DNA of 64,000 nt. Origin: Halocaridina rubra. Taxonomy: Eukaryota; Arthropoda; Malacostraca; Decapoda; Atyidae. Below are positions 1-16,237 of the stretch, piece after piece. How positions within the stretch are numbered: the first letter of the stretch is position 1; each line of letters opens with the position of its first letter. The notes under the pieces were generated by a model, which saw only the letters and a program-made list of their open reading frames with translations, was not told where the DNA came from and made no database searches. The DNA lies in contig JAXCGZ010011668.1 of assembly GCA_037179515.1 (NCBI GenBank), forward strand, positions 10,001-74,000. Reading direction: 5' to 3'. A program made the translations under genes and the position numbers.

Positions 1-112
1 TATTCATGAGTAGCATTGTTACATTTTGTAATGGGGGTTTCCCCCCCCATTTTATTCATGAGTTGCATTGTTACATTTTGTAATGGGGTGCTCCCCCCCC
101 TCATTTTATTAG
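1..112. repeat. Two-copy tandem duplication, about 54-bp unit
   Basis: TATTCATGAGT(A/T)GCATTG followed by TTACATTTTGTAATGGGG and a C run occurs twice back to back. Confidence 0.85.
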
Positions 113-189
113 CTGCATGTGTGTGTATTTATCTATTCATAAATGGAGTGGCATGATGAAGAATTTTAAACTAGTATGTTTCACAAATT

Positions 190-325
190 CACCCTAAGAG
201 GGGAAGGCAAAAATACTTCCTCCGTGTTTCCCTGCGTGTCGTAGTTTCCTCCCAAAGAGTCAAGTAATTGTGCTTTGACTCAGCCACTTCCCTTATAAGG
301 GGGATTATGATATTTCTATATAGGC
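190..325 (-). repeat. Rep-C copy, minus orientation
   Basis: GTGCTTTGACTCAGCCACTT followed by CCCTTATAAGGGGGATTATG is the reverse complement of the Rep-C head. Similar minus copies lie at 1375-1560, 1830-1920, 2570-2640, 22700-22770, 38500-38620, 39480-39565 and 39625-39705. Confidence 0.7.
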
Positions 326-334
326 AGACGTTTC

Positions 335-497
335 ACAGATAGTTCCCACTCATATGTGGATGAACACAGACAGGTTTGAGGTTGGGGATTATGGCTGAAT
401 GCCCCTCTTTACACCCCACGGCGGGATTGAACCTTTTAATCAGATTTTTCATGTCCCGGCATGCGCTCTCTACCACTGAGCTATCGAGGCCCCTAAG
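335..497 (-). mobile_element. Rep-A: tRNA-derived SINE with A and B boxes
   Basis: Read on the minus strand, the element starts GGGGCCTCGATAGCTCAGTG. A near-perfect pol III A box TAGCTCAGTGGT (472-483) and B box GGTTCAATCCC (423-433) follow. A non-tRNA body contains GGGCATTCAGCC and CAACCTGTCTGTG-type words. The unrelated 3' body shows it is a SINE and not a tRNA gene. Confidence 0.8.
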
Positions 498-570
498 TGA
501 ATTAATGAAGATGAACTTTATTAAACAAAATTTTTCAAGTTCTTTATTCCCTGTCGGTATATAAGTCCCT

Positions 571-765
571 TAGTGGTCACCTTGGCAAAGTGTTACCGCT
601 CGCGACATTGAGTGGTAACGTCGAGGGTTCGCAGCCCGCCACAGTCTGAGGTTAGAAAGGGCTTTCACTCAGGGTAACGGTCACACCTGCCAAAACCAAA
701 GTCCTTCGCAAGAAGGCACCGTCCTAGAACTTTGTAGCCGGGAGGCCATGACGTAAAATAGAGGT
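571..765 (+). mobile_element. Rep-B: second tRNA-like SINE family
   Basis: The head contains GTGGTCACCTTGGCAAAGTG and a B-box-like GGTTCGCAGCC (626-636). The body has CTCAGGGTAACGGTCACA, CTGCCAAAACCAAAGTCCTT, AGAAGGCACCGTCCTA and TGACGTAAAAT. All of these recur at 1060-1165 and 9170-9365. Confidence 0.75.
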
Positions 766-1059
766 GAATGAATCATTTAACACCCTTAAGATCAGTGCTG
801 CCAGTACAAGGAAAGCTTTTGGGAGAAAGTCATTTCATAGTTTAGAAGATTCAGCTAAGAGCAATCTGATAACACTGTTTCTCTAGTTTCAATCTGGGTG
901 AGAAGCACCTTAAAATTCACTCAGAGCAGCTGTTGGAGCAGTCTTTCATTCTTATTTGGCACAAGGTTTCCCTCCTGCCTACTGTATCACTCGCATTTTG
1001 ACGCCAACTTGTCTGACTGTGAGAGAATACTAGTTTTTATTTTTATCATCAGTAAGGGC

Positions 1060-1165
1060 ATACATGCAGGGTAACGATTACATCTGCCAAAATAAGTCAT
1101 TCGCAAGAAGGCAACCGTCCTAACCCCTAGTTGAAAAGGGAGTTCGTGACGTAAAACTGAAACCA
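1060..1165 (+). mobile_element. Rep-B SINE 3' fragment
   Basis: The 3' body only: CAGGGTAACGATTACATCTG, GCAAGAAGGCAACCGTCCTA and GTGACGTAAAACTG. A further GTGACGTAAAACCG fragment lies at 1589-1602. Confidence 0.7.
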
Positions 1166-3094
1166 ATGTATATCTTTTATATTTTTGTTGTGTTCTAGAA
1201 AGATGATTGCTGTTTGATCACAGGTCTGCCACCTGACTGGTCAAGCATTCTGCCACTTAGCTACCGTGGCCTTATTTATGTATTTACTTATTTATAATTC
1301 ATTCATTTGTATATAAAAATATATTGATTATATCTTTTGCGTATTCTGGAAAGATAATTTGGGTTCCCTTCAATTCTTCATGCTATTTATTGCTAGTATT
1401 TCCTCCGTGTTCCCATGCATACCGTAAAAGTCTACTAAATGGGGTGGAACGAGGGGACTGGGAATTCCCTCCTCTGTATTTTCTTCTTGCAAAGAGTAAA
1501 GGTATTTTTTGACTCAGCCACCCCCCTTGTAAGGGGAATATGACTCTTGTATAACAATAGATTTCTAAAATCATCTTTCATGGAGTCAGTGACGTAAAAC
1601 CGAATCCATAATTCATGTAAGTGTGTACAGTATTCATTAAACCTTCCGAATTTCACATGAGCTGATATATTATATATACAGCAATCGTCCCCCTCAAATT
1701 CCCACGACGTTCTGATCCAGAGATAATTCACGCAATATTGTGGATATTGATCTAGGTATTATCAAGCTCAGATGCACTGGGTTGTGAGTTGTCCTATTTT
1801 TAAGGCAAATTTATGACAAATGGAGAGTGCAACCCTAAGGGGTGTACTGGAATAGGAATTTTATTTTTTGTAAACTCTTCTGGTGAATGTGCTTTGACTT
1901 AGCCACCCCTACTAAATTAAAGAGAAAAGGTCAGGCTGACTGCAGGGACTGGTACCCTGGAAAGAGAATACTTTAAAAGGTAGAGTACGAAACCCTTCAC
2001 CTTTATCCTCTTAATCTAATTTGAATTGCCAACAGTCACTGCTTCATTGCTACAGGAAATTCAGTTCTAGCCTGTAGTAAAGTTGGACGTATCTTACCAA
2101 AATCATCTGTGAGACTTGTTTTGAGAGTGCATCATAATTTATTCCCAATACCTTCTTAGTTATTTTCATTTATTTCCCTATAATGTCACACTGCACACTC
2201 CTTTAAGGTATCCTATTTCTTCACTCTGGAGGATAAATTTAATCCAGCCTGAATTCCCCAGTTCCAACGTGTCCATGTCCATCCCCGTTTGGCATGAGGA
2301 TTATTAGTGACTACAATAATCAGTAACATAATAATACTGTACTTTTGTCAGAGGGAGTGAAAGAAGCAGAGTTCCTTTAAGTTAGAGACTAAGGTAGAAT
2401 TGAAGAACCTTTTGCTAAACTAATTTTTGCATTCAAAGCAGATTCAAATTTGTAATCTTTATTAGATTAAATTTCACCCGAATTTACATAAAGATATGTA
2501 TTATCAGCATAAAGTTGAAAATATTTATCCACTTTACAATATAATTCTGTCTGCATTCCATTCTTCTCCAAATAATAGGTGTAGGAATATGTGCTTTAAC
2601 TAGCCCACCTTCCTTACAAGGGAGATTGCGACCTTCAAATCCAAATAGTCAACCACAGGGTTGAAAATAACAACAAAATGCAGTCATTCACTTTAATGCA
2701 ATTTCATTCAATCCCTACAAAATAAATATTCTACAGCAATGCATTCATATCACATAAATTACATAAAAACTTTTATTTTCTGAACACAAAATAAACTTTA
2801 CAAATAATTTAAAAATTTCTGTACATTTGGGACACGAATAGATAAAAAAGTATACTATACATATGAAGGCAAGTATTCTCTCTTACAAGGGTACAAGAAA
2901 CTATATTAGTGCTCAGTATGATTTTGGTTATTGAATAGTGAAAGAATATTACAGCCGCTTTGATAGGATGAAATTAAGATAATGGGGAAAAGCATTTAAT
3001 TGCACACCTGACCAAGAAATTGACTTGTACTAATTATCTGCCAAAATATCTTCTAACAGTCGAGTTGCGGTCTCTTTATTTTTTAGTTTATGAT

Positions 3095-3280
3095 TGTGAC
3101 ACCAGGATGGGCAAAAAAAAAATAAATAAATCTGCCCTCATCGGCCCTAGGCACAAAGAAAACAAAAAGAAAAGAGAAAGCGAGATGGCAAGTGTTGTGA
3201 CTTGTAAGATGTGAAGGGATAGTAAGAGATATGTAATGAATATCCAAGAATATTTGGTGTTGTAGGCATCATCTAAAATG
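3095..3280 (+). repeat. Rep-E dispersed repeat, copy 1
   Basis: GACACCAGGATGGGC, CCCTCATCGGCCCTAGG, an A-rich block with AACAAAAAGAAAAGAGAAA, then GGGATAGTAAGAGATATGTA and CAAGAATATTTGGTGTTGTA. It aligns with 48985-49165. Confidence 0.65.
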
Positions 3281-5562
3281 AACCGTAACTGAAAGAAAAA
3301 GTAACATTGAATTGTCCTGGACAGTTCTATTTAAGTCCAAAAGACCTTGCTTCCTAAATACAGTATTAACATCAAAATGCAAAAAACTGAGCGATAACTA
3401 TTATTATTAGTATAATTTATGGCTCTTAAGATGTAATTTTGTAATGTTTACAAATGATTCTAGGTTAAAATTTTTCTCTAAACCTTACATATAACTTAAA
3501 ATCCTTGAATTTTATATAGAATTAAATTGTGAATCAACAATATGCTGCATTAAATATAGAAAAGTTTATACATATTTTCTTAAAACAATGACAACTTATA
3601 CGGAACTTTTAATATGTAACGAGGGTAGCACAGGAAAGTTGGTCAGGATAACCTAGCAACAACAATGTACTGAGTAAAAACTTAAAACCTATACTAATGA
3701 TATGGCAACCACCATGGGTCATACACAGTATATTAGTCAACCTTATACACTATACGTTTTATTAGGAGTGAGATCTCTTGTGGGCCATTTTTTATCAGAA
3801 AGTTAGGTTTTATTGCAAGTATGCATAACTCAGTATAACTGCAATGTATGTATAAGTCAGTATATTAGTACAATGTGTAACTCGGTATAACTGTACAATG
3901 TACGTGTAACTCGGTGCAATTATACACACGAGTGCACCAGTTAAAAGTTCTTACACATCAGAAGCAATTAGGATTTAGTACAATGTATGTATAACTGAGT
4001 GTAATTGTATACACATATCCGCTAAAGAACTTTCCATTGTATTTGCATTTATTACAATGCAGGTGTACATCAGTATTAAAATATGCCATAAAATATATCT
4101 GAGTTAGCTGCAAGACAGCAAGATGTGTCATTTTTGTAGTTGAATTCAATGCAATTTCAATTCGGAACAAAGGAGACTGAGCAAGTAGGCTAAATCTCAT
4201 ATTCAAAAAGTTATCATGAAAAGGAGTTTCTTGAGCAGAACTTCAATCATAGCTTTGGTATGTCCCTGAACAAAAAACTTACGTCAGTTTTAATAGGAAA
4301 TGAATTGTCAGCGATGCGACTGCTGTAGCATATGCAGAATTCGCGGTCTTACAATTCTAACGAAATCTATGTAACTGCAAACATATCATTCAAGGAAACA
4401 TACTAGAAATAAAGGCTACTCGTATCTGAATTCAGCTTTATGCAATTAAAAATTTTGTTAAAACTATCCACATTACGAAGCGTAGTCCTCACCACTCAAT
4501 ACGAATTTGATATGACTAAAAAAGACATTTTCCATTTCTATGTACTACCCTGGGAAATAAAATGCAGTGAGGCTCAATTATCCGGAAATACCATGACAAA
4601 ACCAAAGAATATCCTTACAAGAGCGGATTAAAGGTTACATTATCCTTGAGGGCTCCGTGGGAAAGCTTTAGATTGGTAGTGGCCTTCCTAAGGGGTGTTT
4701 GGCCAAGCAGCTGAGGGAACAACTAGTTATATTATACTGTGAAAAAAGTAACTATGTACTCAGTATATATATTAACATCGATAATATAATACAATGTTCT
4801 CTACTTTGTACTTAATTCTTGAATCCAGAGCTGGACATTGATATCGCAACAATAAATTGCTTATTTTATTTCTGCCAATGTTCTGGAGTATAGACAATTA
4901 CACATCCTTACCCTCTAAATTCTACACAATAATTTAATGAATATCTCTGAGAGTATTTGAGGAAAATTTACAATGCTCTCTATCAGACCAGAATCAAGTT
5001 ATTTTGACAGTTCAAAACCCATACTGTGTGTGCTTCAGACATACTTTTAAGATTCAGTTTAACTCATCTTGTTAAATAAAGTCTCACTCCTATGATTTAA
5101 AATTGCATAACTGTACAGTAAGAGGATACAGTATGCAACGTAAAAATAGGGACATTATCAGTAATTTTTTTTAATAATTATAAGTTAGGGATATCATAGA
5201 CAAGAACCAAAAATATAGTTCTACTTTTTTTAGGTAGAAGAAAATGTCTCTCGATATTTACTTGACTTGTTTACACTATGAAAAAGAAAGTCTGCTTCCA
5301 TGTCCTACTCATACTCCGTGGATTTAATCTTCCATTCTGAGAAAAAATGTGGATTGGCGGTAATACTTCTGATACACCTGCAAAGTCTTCTAATTTGCAT
5401 TTTATGCGCTTTTGTCCCCGTGTGAAAAATGCACTTTGTTTCTCAGGGAACTGTGTTCAATATTCTGACATTATCAATTTTGACTCTCTTTCACATTTGA
5501 GCCAATACCATGGTTTAATACTAAGTAGTACGTAAATATTACTCAGTCACAACATTTCAATC

Positions 5563-5681
<119 letters not shown>

Positions 5682-6183
5682 ACAATGAGATGCAATTCAA
5701 AGGAATATCCATTAAAATGTGATTTTTACTATTAAAAATATTAACCATTGTATTCAATACATCGTCTATTAAGAGAGAAAACACATGTCTACATTATACA
5801 TAAAATACATAAACACAATATTAAGCCTTGATTCAGATATCGACATTACATTTAACCTTTTGGGAAAAAAATAATTACATCATCATACTATAATTAAAGC
5901 CAGAGAAAGACCTTTGGAATTTCCTCACTTCATCCAAACCTCTTGCTGCTTTGCAAAATGACCCTCACATTTACCTTAACGCTCATTTAATTTACATATA
6001 AATTATAGTACATCTCCAACAGCATAACATATATATTGAAGTATATATGCCAGAACAGTCCATCATATTTTAGCATCTATACCTTCAACATTATCTTACA
6101 CATACCTTTTGCACTTGACTTGTATAAAATGGTATCCATATTTAATCTGCACATGCTTAAAAATTTCATTTGGACATTGGAGG

Positions 6184-10195
<4,012 letters not shown>

Positions 10196-11173
10196 TTTGA
10201 CCGTAATCTGAAATAAAGGTAAAAATTATTTCAATGAATAATCGAGGTATGAATGCACTTCATACAAAGGTGTATGCAATGTTTTATCTGTCACAGTGAG
10301 TTCCTATGAATGGGTATGGACACAGGTTAGGGCAGAGGGATTATTACTGGATAGAACAAATAAGTGTAGATAAATATCCATAAAGTTTATTTTAAATTCA
10401 CAATGAGGATATTTATGTTCTACACTCTAAAAGTACAATGTTCCCAGAGGCTAAAAGCTTCCAGTAACATAGCACAATTTACAGTTGCGATCACTGGTCT
10501 CAACACACTGCAGGCTTTCGCGATTTATTTAAAAGTTATCCTGAAGGAGACAGCATCTTAAAATAATCCTGATATAAGTCTTCATAAAAACCTGTGAATA
10601 TTTATTAAATAACATAAGCCATAAGCTGTTAAATATTTTAACTTCCTATCATGCCTACGGGCCGTTCTTTGGACAAGGGCCCGTGCCAACACAAGGTTGG
10701 CTTTAATCTCAAAACAACAACAACATCCTATCATGAAAGTTGTCTGTACATCCTACACAAATACATAAATTTTTAGGTTTATTATAAGTTCTTAATGTAT
10801 TTTAAAGAGCAAGAAACGCAGCCTTTTATGATTTGCCGGCTATTTATACCACAAAAGGGAACTACCATGGGACGAGCCGATGGTCTTAATTCTTCTAATG
10901 GGGTGCCCCCACACAATATCTGCATAAAACGTATGGCACATATTATATGAAGGAAAACAACCTTACACTACCGTAGAGGAAAAAAATTACTTCAGGAAAT
11001 ATATAGAAAGCCATCTAATATGAGCTGTGGTTGGAGACTAAGAAATTAATTATTAAAATGTGTATAATTCATAACGTACGGCCTTAGTGTTACGAATTGC
11101 CAACCAAGTCTTAAAATTAAATATGAATTCTAGACCCCATTCCCTTGAGTAAAATAAAAATTACAGCCTCACC

Positions 11174-12210
11174 TTGAATGATTTCGTGACGAGACAACTT
11201 GGATTCAAACACGGTGCTCCCCTGAACGTGCTCTGTGCAGTACCAAAAAGACGAGGCCGCAAAACATGTACAACACAGTCAAACTTATTTTCTTTTAGTC
11301 ACAAATTCAATAGATTAAGAGCTTCAAGGTAGCAGAATTTACATTCCCTAAGGTCAAAAGAATTCGTAAAAATTCGTTTTACAGCTCGTTACAAATGCAG
11401 TTTACGCTTATTTCGCTCCAGAGATGTTAGCTTAATTAACTGTGAAGGCTGATACGTTATTCAAAGATTAATAGACGAGTAAATTTCGTAAACTCAGCTT
11501 TGCTGTCGTTTTCGACCAGAGTTTTTGACACTACAACCTCACGACCCGCTTTCCCTTTCACATCTGTTTACAGTCAGTTCCAACATTCCATAAATCAGAT
11601 GTCAAGATCTTATTTTTCAATAAATCTGGCTCATAAAATTATTTTTTGGCCAAAATTTGTGTTGGAATAAAGATCTATATTTTTATTTTTGTATAATTTA
11701 TCGATTTTTTATATTATTTACTTAACTTAAATTTTTTAAAAAATACGAATTACAATTTACTCTCTACACCTTATGAAAGATAAGAGCTGATTGGCCATTA
11801 CAGACGTCACTAAAATCGTCTCAATTAGGACATTACCAATACTAATTTACATTTCAAATTTCCTCATCATATCTCTAAATAATAACTCAAATTTTCAAAA
11901 GACATTAATACAAAAGTCTATTCAGTTACATAATCTGGAATTATATTTACACTTTTAATAGAAAAGTGCCCATACAATATAAACTGCTAGGTAAAGAGTA
12001 CTTGGCAACTTTATGCCTATTGCCTCGTTTTGATTGGCCGAATTTTTCATGAGACCGGTCTTGTAACGGCGTATTTCATTGGCGAATTTTTGCGGGAAAG
12101 TCAAAATTGGCCAATGAGCGTTGAGGAAGGCCTTCCTATGCTTTCTCTATGGGAAGAACAACGCCGTCGTCAGAGAAGTGAGGGCTGCGAGGAAGAGATT
12201 CTCTATTCAG
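11174..12210. promoter_or_regulatory. Divergent promoter region between SAP30L (minus) and HMGB (plus)
   Basis: A probable SAP30L 5'UTR exon ends at 11173 on the minus strand (donor GTGAGG). A probable HMGB 5'UTR exon ends at 12210 on the plus strand (CAG|GTAAAG). Between 12030 and 12120 there are four CCAAT-type motifs: GATTGG near 12032, CATTGG near 12078, and an overlapping ATTGG/CCAAT pair at 12106-12116. An E2F-like TTTGCGGGAAA lies at 12089-12099. CCAAT clusters bind NF-Y in many housekeeping and cell-cycle promoters. Transcription start sites cannot be read from sequence alone. Confidence 0.6.
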
Positions 12211-13148
12211 GTAAAGAATTTTCATCAGTGATAAATTTCGTGTTCAGTTTGTATATTTACGAATTCTCGTTGTCTGTGTGTCGAGGCACCGTATAGACGC
12301 AGATTTAGCACTCTGTTTGGCTTTTTTCATTTACATTTTTATAATTAATTTTTTTTAATCGGTTCTGCTTAAAGCCTCTTGCAATGGCAGCCATAAAACC
12401 TTCGTGAGGCCAGGGAGCAAAAAGGTATTTTTAAATGGGGGAAGAAAGTGCCATGGAGAGCCGCTCTGGAGGGTGAACTGGCACTAGGGTTGCTGTTGCA
12501 ATTTGTTCTGTTCGTTATTGTAGGGGTTAGGCTGTTACCGAATGCATTTGTTCCTGTAGCTGAAGTTAAAGTGTGAATAGACTATCTGAGTTCGGATTCG
12601 TGGCCGGATCACCGACTTCCACTGCCTAAATGTGTTTCAAAGAGGCTTCTTTTCGTGATCATTCGTTCATTAGAGTAATTTTTCCTTACTTTTCGATAAC
12701 TTATGTAGGTGAATTACCTAAGTATGGAAAATGATGGACAGGAAGATACTCTTACGAAGACGAACGAAGCAAAAGGTGGAGACAGACGAAGATATTCGAA
12801 CACTTCCTACCGCCATTTCAGAATTTTATGGTTATCCCAGAATAAAATGGACAGAAGATGACACATGATATGAACCTGTGTATGGGAGCATGGCAGCTCA
12901 TGGCATGCAATCCTGATACCTTCAACCTTCATTATTAATAAAATACGCGAATGACAACATAAGACGACATTTTCCACTTTAAAACGCTCAATTAACGATC
13001 GAGAGAGAACAAAGAATTTTGCAATTTTTTATAGCAGTTGGATGTGAGACAAAGGAAATCTTATGATGCATCCCTCCCCCCCTCACGTACTCGAGGGAAA
13101 AAAAACGAATAGTAGCTGGCGTTCCCCCTCCCCCTCTCGCTTTGTGGA

Positions 13149-13325
13149 GTGGGGGAAGAGAAAGATTGTTGTTAACGTAGATGGATAGGTTTTTAGCATC
13201 TATGAGAAATGTTTCACTCAAGATACCTCTAATTTTGTCAGCGGGAAGAGGAAGATTTTTGTTATACATAGATAGGTTTTTAGCATCTATGAGAAATGTT
13301 TCATACAAGATACCTCTAATCCTTT
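13149..13325. repeat. Two-copy tandem duplication, 87-bp period
   Basis: GATAGGTTTTTAGCATCTAT, GAGAAATGTTTCA and AAGATACCTCTAAT occur at 13184 and again at 13271. It lies in the first intron of the HMGB gene. Confidence 0.85.
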
Positions 13326-14738
13326 CCCATTTTGTCGTTAACACATTGTGTTCCAGACATGTCCTTTGGAGTGTATAGAGAGCTTCGCCCAGGAATTTTC
13401 AACGTGCTCGTGGCCCCTTCTATGTTCCTCCCCCGATCCTCCCACAAATAGCGTTATAAATACGAATACAGCATTACATTACCAAGAAAATATTTGGCCT
13501 CTGTTAGCAACAGGATATTTGGTGCAGTTATTGTGTCAGACTTAAACTGGGACCTGAGAAATCTTTAAATTATTTGATAAAATATCGGAAAAAATAACGC
13601 CATGAACTCCTAAAAAATGTCCCCAAAGTTGAGACGCCTTGTTATAAAACCTTTAGTAAAGCTATATATAAGCACAATTTCTTATATATCATGTTTTGTA
13701 TAATTATACATTATCAAAGACATAATCAGACATAAGGGGAGCCTGGATGTGTTTCCATAGGTGCATGTGTATACGTACATGTAGATATTAGTTTTTGGCT
13801 CGTGGGAATGACTTGAACTTTGTGACAATTTTGACCTCTATCGGCAACTGGTGCCTATGTTTTACAGGCCTATGGGCTGAACCATATATCTCTTGTCACA
13901 CATCCTACCCAGGAACCCAACATGAGAAAATGTCAGTTACGCCTCTTGGATATCCCTGGCACCACATAGGCTATGTTACACTTTTTAATTAAATTTTCTA
14001 TACGACAAGGCACATGACTCCCATGTCTGAGTCAAGTCGTCGTTTGGTATTTTAAACCGGATGCTCATTTTCTTAATCTTAATTTTATTGATATTTTATC
14101 CTATTGATATATAAAGTGCACCTTAGAGTTTGAATTACTCTACAATTTAAAAAAGGTTGAGAAACACTGCATTAAATACTAGACCAATGGTTCCCAAAGT
14201 GGGCATAGTCCTGTTTAATTCTCTTGTTCCTAGATCCTTACACTGCAAGTCCTCTGTTCTTTGAGATATAAGGGTTGAATTCTCACTTAAGAAAAAGAAA
14301 TAAGGAAATATACATATTCACCTCCTTTTGCCTTTTTATTTGGGTCATGTGCTCATATAAGTTGCAGTTGTATGCTTATACTGAATATTCTTGCACAATG
14401 TTAATTTACATAGATACGTTCCACAAGTGTGTATAAGCACACTAAACCAAAGACAAAAGCTAAGTAAAATACATTTTACAAGTACTTAGCTAAGCTGAAA
14501 TACGTATGTAAGCTAAAAATAAACAGGTACAGTATTAAATATATACAGATAAACAGAAAAATAAACAAATCAATTCACTATATACAGTGGACAACAGGTG
14601 TGTGGTGGCGGTAATCACAGTACTAAGCCCTAATGACATTCTGACTGAATTACTCTCTACAAAATGGGATATTCAGCCTGGGGTGATTCGGCAGGCTGCA
14701 CGTTTCTTTCTCTTTTTTTTTACCGCGGGGGAGAGAGC

Positions 14739-14764
14739 TCATTGTTGTACTAGTACAACAATGA
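14739..14764. repeat. Perfect 26-bp palindrome
   Basis: The left arm TCATTGTTGTACT is followed directly by its exact reverse complement, with CTAG at the centre. It lies in HMGB intron 1, next to a T run and a GC-rich TACCGCGGGG stretch. Confidence 0.9.
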
Positions 14765-16237
14765 CTTATGCAGATAGAGGCACAAGCTCTGGCTAGTGGT
14801 CATTAGTTCCATTTTTCTTACACTCATCACCTCATTATTGTCTTGCTCACGTTAAACACGTATTTCAAATTTCTATTACTATTATTTTGTAGACACGCTC
14901 GCGAGGTGACTATCTAATATACTCATGTTTTGTAAGGAATATATCTGATATATTCCTGTTTTGTAAGGAGTATCTTTTATTAACCAAGTACTGTATACTT
15001 TTACATATATGATTACCTTATCTATTTCATATTAAATGATTTTTTTAATCATAAACAGACTGATACAGTATATATAATAGAAGACGTTAACTTGGAAAAT
15101 CGATTTCAGTACAAGGGAAATTAACAACCACCCCATTAAAGGTAGGAAAATTATCTTCAAAGTCATAAGCCATGTAGTAAGATGAATAACTAAATGCTTG
15201 TGATAGATTTCTAACACTATCACTGGCCATTTTTGTGGTTTAACCATATATTTTACGATACTCTGTAGTTACATGGCATTTGATGTAAATTTGGCTGTAG
15301 TGTATATAACAGAATTCAATCATTACCTGGATGAGATAGAATGAGAATGAACTGATTGAATGTAAGGCTAAGGCAGTATTTTGCCCCAATAGTGAAACTA
15401 AAATAATAGCTGTATTTCTTCATAATAGTGATACAAAAGGTTGCATTCTTCTTTAATAATAAAGCAGAGAAGACTGTGTAGCTGAATATTGCTTTAGTAG
15501 GGAAACAGAGAAGACCGTATTTATTCATTGCAGCCACCCTGAAGTAAATGGTTTATATAAGAAGGTACTTTTGGTGTCATACCTTGAGTTTCATAGACTA
15601 TGTTGGTGCATTCTTTATTTTAGGTATTTTTAACATGTTCAAGAAAAACTCTGCTCCCTGGTATTTCCTATTTTGTTGATTGATTGATTGATTTTATTAT
15701 TACTTTTTTGTTAATATATATATAAGAGTTATAAATATTGAATGTCTTGATATATGTATCTGAACATTATTTCCATGAAGTGAATTTCTTCCAATTCTCT
15801 GATCAAGAGAAGATAACTTTGTAGGTTGTAAAAATATTGTGAAATGATCACATCATGCATTTTTTATTACCATAGATGGTGTCTGTGAAATCTTGAGATT
15901 GTCTTAAATGTTGTATAGACTGGTTGTTGTAACTGATTATGATGCTTTTGCAGATATTGAAGATTGTTAGAATCGATAGGGCTGATCCAATCCAGAAGTT
16001 TTGATACTTAAGCAATACTTCTGTCCATCATTTATTTATAGATTGTTGTGCAAAATCACTTAGATTTTTGTGTTTTTTAATGGTTGATTTGAAGGTGTAA
16101 ATAAAGAAAAAGGTTGTGTTGTTACATTACAAATATATGCAGTATTTAAAATTGCTCTTATTTGATGATGTTTCTAAAGTTATTTGCCTAGTGGAAACTA
16201 AAGCCATTTAAACATAACGGGTTTCATTTTCAGGATA

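Larger units (their letters stand above)
12211..16233 (+). other. HMGB gene intron 1
   Basis: Runs from the donor at 12211 to the acceptor before the zinc-finger exon. It holds the 87-bp tandem duplication (13149-13325) and the 26-bp palindrome (14739-14764). No exon or gene was recognised. Confidence 0.5.

Noticed and set aside
423..483. Possible tRNA gene from A box and B box matches
   Set aside because: The cloverleaf is not completed, and the box region runs into a body shared with other copies. It is a SINE head.
1435..1731. Minus-strand 98-codon frame
   Set aside because: It overlaps a Rep-C copy (1375-1560). The predicted peptide reflects repeat sequence.
12030..12296. Plus-strand 88-codon frame across the HMGB 5' exon
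   Set aside because: It crosses the likely donor at 12210. Joined to either downstream exon it is out of frame with the zinc-finger or HMGB start, so it is more likely promoter and UTR.
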